Source of the DNA: Bacteroidales bacterium
GTDB taxonomy: Bacteria > Bacteroidota > Bacteroidia > Bacteroidales > Muribaculaceae
Direction of reading: 5' to 3'
Length of the DNA stretch: 44,555 nt
Assembly: GCA_020859845.1 (NCBI GenBank)
Contig: JAJBVL010000010.1
Coordinates: 1 to 44,555 of the forward strand
How positions within the stretch are numbered: the stretch's first letter is position 1; each line of letters begins with the position of its first letter. This document shows positions 15,146-24,170 of the stretch, piece by piece. Made by a program: the position numbers and the translations under genes. The notes under the pieces are model-generated. The model worked only from the letters and a program-made list of their open reading frames with translations, was not told the origin of the DNA and searched no databases.

Positions 15146-16606
15146 ATGACAATTCGCGAACTCAATCCCAAGCGCGTCTTTGAGATCTTTGACGAGATTA
15201 CAAAGGTGCCTCGCCCCTCTAAGAAGGAGGAGAAGATACGTCAATTTATCCTTGACTTTGCCAAGAAAAATGGTCTCACTGCCAAGACCGATGCCATAGG
15301 CAATGTGGTGATTACCAAGCCCGCCACTCCTGGCCATGAGAATGCTCCTACGGTGATACTCCAAGGCCACATGGACATGGTGTGTGAGAGCAACGATAAG
15401 AGCTTTGACTTTGAGCACAATCCCATCACCACCATCGTGGATGGCGAATGGGTGCGCGCCGATGGCACAACCCTCGGTGCCGACAACGGTATAGGCGTGG
15501 CTGCTTCGCTGGCAGTGCTCACCGACCCCGACTTGGTACACGGCCCACTGGAGGCCCTCTTCACTATGGACGAAGAGACGGGTATGACTGGCGCTTTCAA
15601 TCTCGGCGAAGGCATGATCTCGGGCTCGATACTCCTCAACCTCGACTCGGAGGACGACGCTGAGCTCTTCATAGGATGTGCGGGCGGCATCGACACCGTG
15701 GCCACCTTCCACTACAAGCGCTCCTTCGCTCCCAAGGACTTCTCCTACTTCAAGATTGACATCGCCAAGGGTCAAGGAGGCCACTCAGGAGGCGACATCC
15801 ACCTGGGTCGCGCTAATGCCAACAAGCTGCTGGCACGCTTCCTCTTCCAAATCACCCAGCGTCATGAGGTGGCTGTGGTAGAAATCGACGGCGGCAACCT
15901 GCGCAACGCTATTCCACGCGCCGCTCATGCCGTGATAGGTGTCGACACCAAGCGCAAGGAGGAGGTGAGGGCAGCCCTCAATGTGTTCATCGCCGAGATC
16001 GAAAACGAGTTTGCAGGCCTCGAACCCACTCTTGAGATAACTATGGAGGGCGTAGACACCCCCGAATATGCCATCGACAGCGAGACGTCGCTCAACCTTA
16101 TCCGCTCGGTCTACTGCGCTCCCCACGGCGTGATGTCGATGAGCCGCAGCCTCGAAGGCTTGGTAGAAAGTTCTACCAACCTCGCATCTATCAAGATGCC
16201 CGGCGACAACAAGATTGTGGTCACCACCAGCCAGCGTAGCGACGTAGACTCGCGCAAGCGCGACATCGCCAACCAGATCAAGGCCCTCTTCGAGCTGGCA
16301 GGCGCCGAGGTGGCAATAGGCGATGGCTATCCCGGATGGCAGCCCAACATGAATTCGCGTATCATGAAGATAGCCAGCGATGCTTACGAGGAGCTCTACG
16401 GCATCAAGCCTAAGATTACGGCTATCCACGCAGGGTTGGAGTGTGGGTTGTTCCTCACCAAGTTCCCCCACCTCGACATGGTATCCTTCGGCCCGACGCT
16501 GCGAGGCGTTCACTCCCCGTCGGAGAAGATGCACATCCCTGCTGTGGAGCGTTTCTACGAGCAGCTCAAGCGCATCCTCACCAAGGTAGCCGACATCAAG
16601 GAATAA
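15146..16606 (+). CDS. pepD: Aminoacyl-histidine dipeptidase (M20 family, PepD)
   Basis: 486 residues, cytosolic zinc exopeptidase that cleaves dipeptides such as Xaa-His. M20 metal-site motifs are present: GHMDMV near residue 75, ADGTTLGADNGIG near 110 (bridging Asp), DEETGMTGA near 140 (catalytic Glu followed by a ligand), and a late His in GLECGLF...GVHSPSE. A lid/dimerization domain occupies roughly 200-390. Length equals the usual PepD length. It stands alone between a divergent minus-strand cluster and a strong terminator. Housekeeping nitrogen recycling role. Confidence 0.95.
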   Translation: MTIRELNPKRVFEIFDEITKVPRPSKKEEKIRQFILDFAKKNGLTAKTDAIGNVVITKPATPGHENAPTVILQGHMDMVCESNDKSFDFEHNPITTIVDGEWVRADGTTLGADNGIGVAASLAVLTDPDLVHGPLEALFTMDEETGMTGAFNLGEGMISGSILLNLDSEDDAELFIGCAGGIDTVATFHYKRSFAPKDFSYFKIDIAKGQGGHSGGDIHLGRANANKLLARFLFQITQRHEVAVVEIDGGNLRNAIPRAAHAVIGVDTKRKEEVRAALNVFIAEIENEFAGLEPTLEITMEGVDTPEYAIDSETSLNLIRSVYCAPHGVMSMSRSLEGLVESSTNLASIKMPGDNKIVVTTSQRSDVDSRKRDIANQIKALFELAGAEVAIGDGYPGWQPNMNSRIMKIASDAYEELYGIKPKITAIHAGLECGLFLTKFPHLDMVSFGPTLRGVHSPSEKMHIPAVERFYEQLKRILTKVADIKE

Positions 16607-16627
16607 AGGTCAATGGCTCTTAATAAC

Positions 16628-16670
16628 AGGGGGCTGCAATCGGTTGCAGTCCCCTGTGTCGTTTTTTTTC
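16628..16670 (+). terminator. Rho-independent terminator of pepD
   Basis: Arms 16628-16640 and 16645-16657 form a 13-bp stem with one G-T pair and a TCGG loop. A run of T follows within five bases. The Rpn gene converges from the right and stops at 16680. Confidence 0.9.
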
Positions 16671-16679
16671 TGGAGGTGG

Positions 16680-17594
16680 TCAAAGTAGGTCCTGCACTTC
16701 GTTTATACTAAGGCCAGTATATTTAGCCACAATCTCTTCGGAAAGTCCATCGCCAAGCATTAGCTTTGCCATCTCTTTTTTCCCCTCGGCAATCCCTTCC
16801 AAACGGCCCTCGGCTCGTCCCTCGGCTCGTCCCTCGGCTCTGCCTTCGGCTCTGCCCTCAAGGCGCCCTTCTCCACGGGCGGTCTCTATATTGTCTTGGA
16901 GAATTACGGCATTGTTAAGATGGGCCTCATAGCGACGCTTTTCGGCGTCGTTCATGTGTTCAAACAGCATTATCTCTTTTGCTTCAGCCAGTCCAGGAGC
17001 CTTTGGATTATCAGCTATACGCTCATTTTTCAAGAAATCCAGCCATTCCTCAAGAGGCGTGGTGGCCACCTTATTAAATTCGTTCACCTTCAGAATATAA
17101 TACTCTGGAAAGAGATTGCTCACAGCATCGGTATCAAACTTCTGACGCTGAAAAGGAGATAAGGACAGGAGTTCGTTGGTGTGTATACCTCTAAACTCCG
17201 TAGTGCCACGATACACTGTATCCGTCCCGCTGCCAAGAGGGAAATAAACGATGTTGATGCTATAAATCTTTTGGATATCGTGGTATTTGCCGCCTCGGCG
17301 CATATATTGAGTCACCAACTTAGAGGTGCCAAAGAGTATACGCTGAAAATACGCAAATTCACTCTCATTTTGCACTTCGATAATATACTTGGCTCCTGAG
17401 GTGTCGAGCGCCAGGATGTCAACACGGTTTTGCTTGTCGTCCTCGTCGTCTTGATTGCTTTCGCTTTCGAGAAGGTGTTCTATCTTTATTGTCTTGCCCA
17501 AAAGCGTAGAAATCAATCCCTCCAACACAGCAAAGTTGGCTTTGTTGCGTAGGAGTTTCTTCATGGCCCAATCAAATCGAATGTATCTCTTCAT
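16680..17594 (-). CDS. Rpn-family PD-(D/E)XK nuclease (transposase-31-like)
   Basis: 304 residues from ATG at 17594 (MKRYIRFDWAMKKLLRNK); the longer open frame from 17627 begins upstream of the predicted promoter. Rpn/TIGR01784 proteins are recombination-promoting nucleases. The nuclease core is RVDILALDTSGAKYIIEVQ, with the D...ExQ variant usual in this family. After the core comes a Gly-Arg-Ala-Glu tandem repeat (GRAE units, about residues 242-265), then a short C-terminal SxEEIVAKYTGLSINEVQ helix pair typical of the family. The repeat is encoded by 12-base units, so its copy number may vary. It has its own promoter and converges on pepD. Confidence 0.88.
   Translation of the reverse strand: MKRYIRFDWAMKKLLRNKANFAVLEGLISTLLGKTIKIEHLLESESNQDDEDDKQNRVDILALDTSGAKYIIEVQNESEFAYFQRILFGTSKLVTQYMRRGGKYHDIQKIYSINIVYFPLGSGTDTVYRGTTEFRGIHTNELLSLSPFQRQKFDTDAVSNLFPEYYILKVNEFNKVATTPLEEWLDFLKNERIADNPKAPGLAEAKEIMLFEHMNDAEKRRYEAHLNNAVILQDNIETARGEGRLEGRAEGRAEGRAEGRAEGRLEGIAEGKKEMAKLMLGDGLSEEIVAKYTGLSINEVQDLL
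16802..16871 (-). repeat. 12-base tandem repeat encoding GRAE units
   Basis: About five to six in-frame 12-base units of the type (minus strand) GGCCGAGCCGAG encode GRAEGRAE... within the Rpn nuclease. Copies gained or lost keep the frame. Confidence 0.8.
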
Positions 17595-17614
17595 AATCTT
17601 AATAGGTCTTTTTG

Positions 17615-17645
17615 CAAAGATAAGCAATCCTCGGGATATTTACAA
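17615..17645 (-). promoter_or_regulatory. Promoter of the Rpn nuclease gene
   Basis: Minus strand: TTG at 17643-17645, 20-base spacer, TATCTTTG at 17615-17622. Predicted leader of about 15 bases to the ATG at 17594. Confidence 0.65.
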
Positions 17646-17693
17646 CTAATTAGGGCCTAAAGAACCAAATGAAAAAGCGATTCTTGAGCATTC

Positions 17694-18413
17694 TCAGTCG
17701 CTGACGAGCACGTCGGGGATATGTGCCATCAGCTCCTCTTGGAGGGTGGCGCGTTGACGCTTAGCCTTCTCCACAGCATCCTTATGGTAGGCGTAGGCCG
17801 AGGCGAGGCGTTTATGATAGCCGCGGCGAGCATAGGAGGCTCCATTATAGCCGCGGGCAAAACGCGCCCAGTCGTGGGCCTTTAGCGCCGGCAAGAGGCC
17901 CGAGGCTTTCACGAAGGCGGCAAAGAGCTCCAGCTGCTCGCGCTCGGAGGTCGACATGCGGTCGACAAAATCCTCCACCGACTCGCAGCCGCAGAGGCGC
18001 CAATTAAAGCCCCCTATCTGAAACATCCCCCAGAAGGTAGCCTCCATAGCCAAGTCGCTATTGATGGTCTCAGCGCTATGCAACCGCGCATACTGGGCTG
18101 CCTGGCGCGAGCCGTAGCGCTTGACGTTGGGCGCGGCAAAGACCACTGCATGGCTCTTCTGATACTTGGCCAGCGATATCTTGCGCTTGGTAGCCAACGA
18201 CTTAAACATCGACAAGTCAAAATTGATGATGGGCTGCGCCGGGGCGTAAAACCCCTTATGGGTCTTGCCGGCTTCGATATCTACCACCGCCTTGAGCGAC
18301 GCCACGTCGACACCCAGCTCGCTGGCCACGGCTTCGTAGTCGGCAAGCGTCAGGCGCGAGTATTTGTCGGCCATAGGCGTGGCTGCCTGGCCGATAAAAG
18401 GACATGCCATCAT
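17694..18413 (-). CDS. N-acetylmuramidase (DUF3380/PF11860-type) exported lysozyme-like protein
   Basis: About 239 residues from ATG at 18413. The family is known from phage and T6-type muramidases that cleave peptidoglycan. Recognisable features are the early VDIEAGKTHKGFYAPAQPIINFD (candidate catalytic Glu followed by the substrate-groove segment), the central MEATFWGMFQIGGFNWRLCG, and ARFARGYNGASYARRGYHKRLASAY near the end. A -7 element at 18469-18476 fits the ATG at 18413. A GTG at 18464 would add a hydrophobic, signal-like N-terminus (LITATLASTMMA) but would be almost leaderless. Export is therefore plausible but unproven. Divergent from lptF; no phage genes adjoin it. Confidence 0.82.
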   Translation of the reverse strand: MMACPFIGQAATPMADKYSRLTLADYEAVASELGVDVASLKAVVDIEAGKTHKGFYAPAQPIINFDLSMFKSLATKRKISLAKYQKSHAVVFAAPNVKRYGSRQAAQYARLHSAETINSDLAMEATFWGMFQIGGFNWRLCGCESVEDFVDRMSTSEREQLELFAAFVKASGLLPALKAHDWARFARGYNGASYARRGYHKRLASAYAYHKDAVEKAKRQRATLQEELMAHIPDVLVSD

Positions 18414-18468
18414 GGTGGAGGCTAAGGTCGCGGTTATGAGGGAAAAAGTCTGGAGAGTTTCCACGCCG

Positions 18469-18476
18469 CAAAAATA
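18469..18476 (-). promoter_or_regulatory. -7 element (TATTTTTG) of the muramidase gene
   Basis: Exact TAnnTTTG match on the minus strand, 55 bases before the ATG at 18413. It lies only about 40 bases from the divergent lptF -7 element. Confidence 0.5.
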
Positions 18477-18517
18477 CAAAAAATATGGGAAATACGCTAT
18501 TTATCAAATAAAAGCAG

Positions 18518-18525
18518 TAACTTTG
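18518..18525 (+). promoter_or_regulatory. -7 element (TAACTTTG) of the lptF-ribBA operon
   Basis: Exact match, 87 bases before the lptF ATG. The leader carries a 7-bp hairpin, CGACGGC (18542-18548) with GCCGTCG (18571-18577). Confidence 0.6.
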
Positions 18526-18612
18526 TGGGGGGAAATCCCACCGACGGCCTGCCTTCTCTCCCCCCGCGAAGCCGTCGCCACTTCAAAATCCACTGCTAAG
18601 TATACCTCTTCA

Positions 18613-20514
18613 ATGGGTTTAAAGCGTCTCTACCGGTTCATGCTGCAGACCTTCGTGCCTCTGTTTGTCATGACTTTCTTCATATGCCTTTTTATAGTCT
18701 TGATGCAATTCCTATGGAAATACATCGACGACTTGGTAGGCAAAGGGCTTGGTATCGAGGTGATAGGCGAGCTCTTCTTTTACGCCGCGCTGTCGCTGAT
18801 ACCGATGGCGCTGCCGTTGGCTATTCTCTTGGCGTCGCTAATGACGTTTGGCAACCTCGGCGAGCACTTCGAGCTCACAGCCATGAAAGCCTCCGGGGTG
18901 TCGCTCCTCAAGACGATGCGCCCGCTAATAGTCTTGATGGTGCTGATAGCCATCGGCGCCTTCTTCTTCCAAAACGATGTGTTGCCCGTGGCTCAGACCA
19001 AGATGTGGACCCTCCTCTACTCCGCCCGTCAGAAGTCGCCCGAGCTGGACATTCCCGAGGGTGCCTTCTACGACCAGATACCGGGCTACAACCTCTACGT
19101 GGAAAAGAAAGACCGCGAGACTGGCACGCTCTACGACGTGATGATCTACGACATCTCCAAGGGCTTTGACAACGCCAGCATCATCCTGGCCGACTCGGGG
19201 CGCCTGGCCACGAGCGAAGACAAGACCCACCTCTTCTTGACCCTCTGGCATGGCGAATCGTTTGAAAACCTCAAGGAGCAGGGCCAGAGCAACATGAAGA
19301 ATGTGCCCTATCGGCGCGAATCGTTTACCGATAAGGAGATACTACTGAAGTTTGACGCCAACTTCAACCGCATGGACGAGGATGGTATGCGCAATCAATA
19401 TGTGGGTAAAAACATGGCGGAACTTCAAGCCACCATCGACTCGGTGGGAGCGCGCATCGACAGCATCGGGCGTGGATATTCACGGGCCGTGAAGACGGCT
19501 CCTCGATTGGGCCTCACCTACTACACCACCGAAAAGGTGGATGGGAAGATTGTGGAGGTGCCTCAGCCACCGGTAGAACTCGACCATCCCCTAAATATCG
19601 ACTCCATCTTTCGCGGCACCACCTCGGGCTATGCCCTCACCTATCTCAACCAAGCCCTCACCAAGGCGCGACGCATAAAGCAGGAAAACGACTTTAAAGG
19701 CGTCACGATGGCCGACGACCGAAAGACGGTGCGCCGCCATGCCATCGAACTGCAGAAGAAATTTACCCTCTCGGTGGCCTGCATCATATTTTTCTTCATC
19801 GGCGCACCGCTGGGAGCTATCATACGCAAGGGCGGATTGGGAATGCCGCTGGTCATCTCGGTATTCCTCTTCATCTTCTATTACATCATCGACAACACGG
19901 GCTACAAGCAGGCGCGCGAAGGGCGCTGGGACATCATCGAGGGTATGTGGCTATCCACTGCCGTACTACTGCCCTTGGGTGTGTTTTTCACCTACAAGGC
20001 TGTCAACGACTCGGCGGTATTCAACCCCGACCTATACCTCAACTTCATCAACCGTCTGCTGGGCCGCAACGAGGTGCGTCAAGTGACGATGAAGGAGGTG
20101 GTGATGGAGGATGTAGAGCCCCAATTGGCTATCGAGCGCTTGACCCAACTGCAAGACCAAGCCAGCGCTTACCTCGCAAAATACCAACCTCAGAAATATC
20201 TCCCTTACTGGCTGGAGGGCTTCCCACGAGCGCCCTTGAGAGCCTTGGCAGCCACCGAAGAGCATCTGGTAGACTATCTATCCAATTCGCGACAGAAGAT
20301 GGTGATTCTCAAGCTGATGGACTACCCCATACTCCGCAGCCTGTGGCTCTATCACCCTTCGCGATATCGCTGGGCCAGCTGGGCAGCCATAGTCTGCTTC
20401 CCCATTGGCATCCCCCTGTGGCTCATAGGCCGACGCCAGCAATCCATACTCCTCTCGGAGGTAGCCACCATCAAGCGTGTGTCCTCCGAGCTAATCCCTC
20501 TTATTAACCCTTAA
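18613..20514 (+). CDS. LptF/LptG (YjgP/YjgQ) family lipopolysaccharide export permease
   Basis: 633 residues from ATG at 18613 ([14 protein letters not shown]); longer frames overlap the divergent gene and its promoter. LptF/G permeases pair in the inner membrane with LptB2 to extract LPS for transport to the outer membrane. Three N-terminal membrane helices (about 12-35, 55-80, 100-120), a periplasmic beta-rich region (about 130-330) and three more helices (about 390-480) follow the family plan. The extra ~150 residues after the last family helix, ending in a further hydrophobic stretch near 590-610, make it longer than the E. coli proteins, as is usual in Bacteroidetes. ribBA follows after 10 bases. 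Confidence 0.9.
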   Translation: MGLKRLYRFMLQTFVPLFVMTFFICLFIVLMQFLWKYIDDLVGKGLGIEVIGELFFYAALSLIPMALPLAILLASLMTFGNLGEHFELTAMKASGVSLLKTMRPLIVLMVLIAIGAFFFQNDVLPVAQTKMWTLLYSARQKSPELDIPEGAFYDQIPGYNLYVEKKDRETGTLYDVMIYDISKGFDNASIILADSGRLATSEDKTHLFLTLWHGESFENLKEQGQSNMKNVPYRRESFTDKEILLKFDANFNRMDEDGMRNQYVGKNMAELQATIDSVGARIDSIGRGYSRAVKTAPRLGLTYYTTEKVDGKIVEVPQPPVELDHPLNIDSIFRGTTSGYALTYLNQALTKARRIKQENDFKGVTMADDRKTVRRHAIELQKKFTLSVACIIFFFIGAPLGAIIRKGGLGMPLVISVFLFIFYYIIDNTGYKQAREGRWDIIEGMWLSTAVLLPLGVFFTYKAVNDSAVFNPDLYLNFINRLLGRNEVRQVTMKEVVMEDVEPQLAIERLTQLQDQASAYLAKYQPQKYLPYWLEGFPRAPLRALAATEEHLVDYLSNSRQKMVILKLMDYPILRSLWLYHPSRYRWASWAAIVCFPIGIPLWLIGRRQQSILLSEVATIKRVSSELIPLINP

Positions 20515-20524
20515 CACCCCTCAT

Positions 20525-21724
20525 ATGCTCAACACCATACCCGAAGCCATTGAAGACTTTAAGAACGGAAAGTTTGTAATCGTGGTGGACGACGAAGACC
20601 GCGAGAACGAAGGCGACCTCATCATGGCCGCTGAGAAAGTGACCCCCGAGGATGTCAACTTTATGGTGACCAACGCTCGCGGCGAATTGTGTGCTCCGCT
20701 CACCATCTCGCGCTGCAAGGAGCTTGGGCTCACCCATCAGGTTGACGACAACACTTCGATGCTCGGCACCCCCTTCACCATCACCGTCGATAAGCTCGAA
20801 GGCTGCACTACGGGCGTGTCGTGTCACGACCGCGCCGCCACTCTGCGCGCCTTGGCCGACCCTCAGTCTAAGCCAGAGACGTTTGGCCGTCCAGGCCACG
20901 TGCATCCTCTATACGCCCAGGACGAGGGCGTGCTGCGCCGCCCCGGCCACACCGAAGCCGGAGTGGACCTGGCACGCATGGCCGGCCTTTACCCCGCAGC
21001 TACCCTCATAGAGATCCTCAACGAGGACGGCACGATGGCCCGCCTGCCCCAACTCCGCGAAAAGGCCGACAAGTGGGGCCTCAAGCTTATCTCCATCCGC
21101 GATCTCATAGCTTACCGCCTAAAGAAGGAGAGCCTCGTGGAGCGCGGGGTGGAGGTGGATATGCCCACAGCCTACGGCCACTTTCGCCTCATCCCTTTCC
21201 TCCAGAAGAGCAACGGCCTTGAACACATTGCCCTTATCAAGGGCGAGATTGACAATGGCGAGCCTGTGTTGGTAAGAGTCCACTCTTCGTGTGCCACCGG
21301 CGACATCTTTGCCTCGCAGCGCTGCGACTGCGGCGAGCAGCTCCACAAAGCCATGCAAATGATAGAGAAGGAAGGCCGCGGGGTGGTGTTATACCTCAGC
21401 CAAGAGGGGCGCGGCATAGGCCTCATGGAGAAAATCAAGGCTTACAAGCTCCAAGAAGAGGGGTTCGACACCGTCGACGCCAACCTCCACCTGGGCCACA
21501 AGGCCGACGAGCGCGACTATGGCGTAGGTGCTCAGATACTCCACCAGCTCGGAGTGGAGAAAATGCGTCTGCTCACCAACAATCCCAAGAAACGCATTGG
21601 CCTTGAAGGCTACGGCCTCGAGGTGGTAGAGAATCTGCCCATCGAGATAGAGCCCAACGATTACAACCGCCAGTATATGCACACCAAGAAGGTGCGCATG
21701 GGGCATGATCTTCACGAATGCTAA
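20525..21724 (+). CDS. ribBA: Bifunctional 3,4-dihydroxy-2-butanone-4-phosphate synthase / GTP cyclohydrolase II
   Basis: 399 residues, a two-domain riboflavin-biosynthesis enzyme. The N-terminal RibB half (1-~200) turns ribulose 5-phosphate into dihydroxybutanone phosphate; [11 protein letters not shown] supplies its acidic Mg-binding/catalytic residues. The C-terminal RibA half opens the imidazole ring of GTP; its zinc Cys set is in [17 protein letters not shown], with the downstream QEGRGIGL motif. Both active sites look intact. It lies 10 bases after lptF and abuts the next gene (stop and ATG adjacent), so all three are probably one transcript. No FMN riboswitch is seen. Confidence 0.97.
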   Translation: MLNTIPEAIEDFKNGKFVIVVDDEDRENEGDLIMAAEKVTPEDVNFMVTNARGELCAPLTISRCKELGLTHQVDDNTSMLGTPFTITVDKLEGCTTGVSCHDRAATLRALADPQSKPETFGRPGHVHPLYAQDEGVLRRPGHTEAGVDLARMAGLYPAATLIEILNEDGTMARLPQLREKADKWGLKLISIRDLIAYRLKKESLVERGVEVDMPTAYGHFRLIPFLQKSNGLEHIALIKGEIDNGEPVLVRVHSSCATGDIFASQRCDCGEQLHKAMQMIEKEGRGVVLYLSQEGRGIGLMEKIKAYKLQEEGFDTVDANLHLGHKADERDYGVGAQILHQLGVEKMRLLTNNPKKRIGLEGYGLEVVENLPIEIEPNDYNRQYMHTKKVRMGHDLHEC

Positions 21725-23734
21725 ATGAAACGCTTCCTCTCATCGCTCCTCATTAAGGCTATAGTAATAGCTTCGGTTGCCGTGGCGACGTGGAGTTGTT
21801 CTCACAACTTCGACAACGAGCCCCCAGAGATACGACGCGCTCTCGACAAGGCTGGTCGCAATCGCGGCCAGCTGGAGAAGGTGCTTCTCCACTATGCCAA
21901 CGATTCTCTACGCCTCGAGGCTGCCCGATTCCTGATAGGCAACATGTCGGGCCATTATGGGTATGACGGCAGCGCTCTCGACTCCGTAGAGTCAGTGTTG
22001 GCCGAAATCTCCACCCGGCGTATCAACTATATCCTTACCGACAGTATGCGCGAGAGGCTTAAGTTTCCCTTCTTCTTGCTGCCGAGGCTCGACGATGTGC
22101 GCACGCTCAAAGCCTCTGTCCTCATCGACAACATAGATCAGGCCTTTGAGATGCTGGAGAAGCGTCCGTGGAATCGCGACCTCCCCTTTGAGGACTTCTG
22201 CGAGCTCCTCCTCCCCTACTGTATCGGCGACGAGCGCTGGACGGTGTGGCGAAAGACCTACTACGACTATTACGCTCCCAAGCTCGACTCGCTCTATCAA
22301 GGCGACGACGTGGTGGAGGCTGCCCGCATACTCCAGAGCCTCGTATCGGAGCGACCAATGTACTACAACGACGAGCTGGTGACCCCCCACCGCGACGCGC
22401 TCTCGCTCTTCAAGAGCCGCGTGGGATTTAACCGCGATGTCATCGACCGCTTGCTCTACGCTATGAGGGCCTGCGGCATACCTGTGGCTATCGACCAGGT
22501 GATAGTCACTCCATATAGCGGCGCATCTCATCAATGGCTGGTGGTGCGCGACAATAAGACAGGGCGCTACATCCCATTTGGCTACGACGGCATGATACCC
22601 TCGCGCGACTCTGTGCAGTGGGATATGCGCAAGAAAGGCAAGGTGTTTCGCACCACCTACGCTCAGCAGCCCGAGCATTTTGAGCGCTTTCAGAGCATCC
22701 GTTCGCTCCCGGTGAAGTTTAACAACCCCTTCCTCAAGGATGTCACCGCCGACTATTTTGGCCACAACGTAGTGAAGGTGCCAGTCTATGCCGCCAAGTC
22801 AAATATCTTCCTCACCATACAAGGCCCTGCCACCGGGCGCCTGAGGGCCATTGACGGCGGGGAAATCCAAGACAGCGTGGCCACCTTTACCGACCTGGAG
22901 CCGGGGGTATACTATATCCCAGCCTTCGAGCATAGGGCGAGCTTCTACCCCGGCGGCTACCCATTTGTAATCGAAAACGATGGCAAGGTGAAAATCCTGG
23001 AGCCCGACACTCTCCACTGGGAGAAGGTGAAGCTCACACGCGTGATGCCCTACTCGCGCCTGGTGCTTCATCGCTTGGCCGATGGCGTGATAGGAGGGGT
23101 GCTTGAGGCTTCGGCCGACTCCACCTTCGACCATGCCGACGTGGTGTTTGAGATCTCCGACACCCTGCGCACCAACTACTGGGAAATACCTATGGCCTTC
23201 CCCGACAAGGAATATCAATACCTCCGCTATACAGCCCCTGAAGGGCGCCGACTCGTGGTGGCCGAGCTGGAAGCTTATGGCGATATGGAGAAGAATGACA
23301 CCCTCCAGCTCCGTATATTAGGGTCGTTTGGCAAGGGATTTACGCCACAAGATATGATTGATGGCGACATCACCACTACGTTCACTGCCCCCGAGGGAGT
23401 ACACTCGGTGACCCTCGGCTTTGACACGCCTCAAAAGATTAAGAAAATAGTGTTCTCGCCGCGCAACGACAACTTCTTTATCTGGCACGATGATGAGTAT
23501 GAAGTGTCATACCACGCCGGCATCCGCGGATGGATTCCCGTCGACACTATCCTCGCTAAGGGAGGCCAAATCGTGACCCGCGTGCCACGCGGTGCCCTCC
23601 TTTTGATACGCGATCTCACCAACCCTACCTACGCTGGTTCCTTCACGATGAAGGGGGGAAAGCAGTGGTGGCCCATAGATTATGGCCGTTTTAACACTCC
23701 CGATGTAAAACTTCAAATCATTGATAATGAGTGA
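21725..23734 (+). CDS. Transglutaminase-like lipoprotein with C-terminal discoidin-like domain
   Basis: 669 residues; the ATG immediately follows the ribBA stop. The N-terminal signal ends in a lipobox-like TWSC, so it is probably a lipoprotein. The middle (about 225-290) resembles a transglutaminase core: AMRACGIPVAI, then GASHQWLVV with the candidate His, and GRYIPFGYDG with the candidate Asp. The catalytic Cys normally found a few residues before the LRAxGIP helix appears absent (VGFNRDVIDRLL). Beta-rich segments follow, then a C-terminal region around FTPQDMIDGDITTTFTAPEG that looks like an F5/8 type C (discoidin) carbohydrate-binding fold. Surface binding rather than catalysis is a reasonable guess, by inference only. 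Confidence 0.75.
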   Translation: MKRFLSSLLIKAIVIASVAVATWSCSHNFDNEPPEIRRALDKAGRNRGQLEKVLLHYANDSLRLEAARFLIGNMSGHYGYDGSALDSVESVLAEISTRRINYILTDSMRERLKFPFFLLPRLDDVRTLKASVLIDNIDQAFEMLEKRPWNRDLPFEDFCELLLPYCIGDERWTVWRKTYYDYYAPKLDSLYQGDDVVEAARILQSLVSERPMYYNDELVTPHRDALSLFKSRVGFNRDVIDRLLYAMRACGIPVAIDQVIVTPYSGASHQWLVVRDNKTGRYIPFGYDGMIPSRDSVQWDMRKKGKVFRTTYAQQPEHFERFQSIRSLPVKFNNPFLKDVTADYFGHNVVKVPVYAAKSNIFLTIQGPATGRLRAIDGGEIQDSVATFTDLEPGVYYIPAFEHRASFYPGGYPFVIENDGKVKILEPDTLHWEKVKLTRVMPYSRLVLHRLADGVIGGVLEASADSTFDHADVVFEISDTLRTNYWEIPMAFPDKEYQYLRYTAPEGRRLVVAELEAYGDMEKNDTLQLRILGSFGKGFTPQDMIDGDITTTFTAPEGVHSVTLGFDTPQKIKKIVFSPRNDNFFIWHDDEYEVSYHAGIRGWIPVDTILAKGGQIVTRVPRGALLLIRDLTNPTYAGSFTMKGGKQWWPIDYGRFNTPDVKLQIIDNE

Positions 23735-23770
23735 TTTGAAAAAATAAATATGTTAAAAAACATAGTTCTA

Positions 23771-23802
23771 TTGCATTTTTCGGGGAAAATCATCTAACTT
23801 TG
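23771..23802 (+). promoter_or_regulatory. Promoter of the small-peptide unit
   Basis: TTG at 23771-23773, 21-base spacer, TAACTTTG at 23795-23802: one of the best matches to the Bacteroidales consensus in the window. Confidence 0.7.
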
Positions 23803-23814
23803 CACCCAGTTCAA

Positions 23815-23858
23815 GTGTATATAATAGTGAAGTTCTTGAAGAGTCAAGACTCATACAC
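23815..23858 (+). ncRNA. Structured 5' leader of the small-peptide unit
   Basis: Two nested stems: outer GTGTAT (23815-23820) with ATACAC (23853-23858), inner TCTTGA (23834-23839) with TCAAGA (23844-23849) around an AGAG loop. They begin just after the predicted start of transcription. May be a leader or part of a small RNA; not assigned to any known family. Confidence 0.4.
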
Positions 23859-23887
23859 GTTTTAGGTTTAATTTAATTATTATTATT

Positions 23888-24004
23888 ATGAGAAAGATGT
23901 TTAATTTTTTGAGGAATGGTCTTCATAAGGCCGCTGAGAATCTTCATGAGAGTCCCTACTTCCGCATCACAGGTGATTGCACACCTACGCACCGCGATTT
24001 CTAA
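23888..24004 (+). CDS. Tiny ORF 1 (38 aa), unknown
   Basis: ATG at 23888, stop at 24002-24004. The peptide starts MRKMFNFLRNGLHKAAEN, a basic amphipathic helix, and ends with polar residues (HRDF). It lies about 80 bases downstream of a consensus-like promoter, after a run of A/T as is usual for Bacteroidales start regions. I do not recognise the family. Support for translation is circumstantial: position in the transcript, start context, and resemblance to the second tiny frame (both M-x-K-M, then a basic helix with an AA pair). Confidence 0.45.
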   Translation: MRKMFNFLRNGLHKAAENLHESPYFRITGDCTPTHRDF

Positions 24005-24070
24005 TGAAGCTCTGAAAGCCTCTCAATCGTGACTGAAATTCAAAAATTAACTCTTTAAATTTTCTAAGGT

Positions 24071-24136
24071 ATGAAAAAGATGATGACACGCATCGCTAAA
24101 TGGTATTTTGAGGCTGCTGCCCAGATTTATCGTTAA
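24071..24136 (+). CDS. Tiny ORF 2 (21 aa), unknown
   Basis: ATG at 24071, stop at 24134-24136. The peptide begins MKKMMTRIAKWYFEAAAQ: short, basic and amphipathic, with aromatic residues on one face. It is 66 bases after tiny ORF 1 and 34 bases before the terminator hairpins, so both frames would sit on one ~440-base RNA. It could be a membrane-active peptide, a regulator, or simply chance within a non-coding RNA. Confidence 0.4.
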   Translation: MKKMMTRIAKWYFEAAAQIYR

Positions 24137-24170
24137 TCTGATGGTCGTATCGTTCTGACCCGAATACCTT

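Noticed and set aside
17694..18413. Prophage remnant because of the phage-type muramidase
   Set aside because: No other phage gene is nearby, and base composition matches the surrounding core genes.
18523..18577. FMN-riboswitch-like string (GGGGGGAAATCCCACCGACGG ... CCCGCGAAG) upstream of lptF-ribBA
   Set aside because: Only half of the RFN consensus is approximated, the second conserved half is missing, and the predicted transcription start falls inside it. Treated as chance; an Rfam RF00050 scan would settle it.
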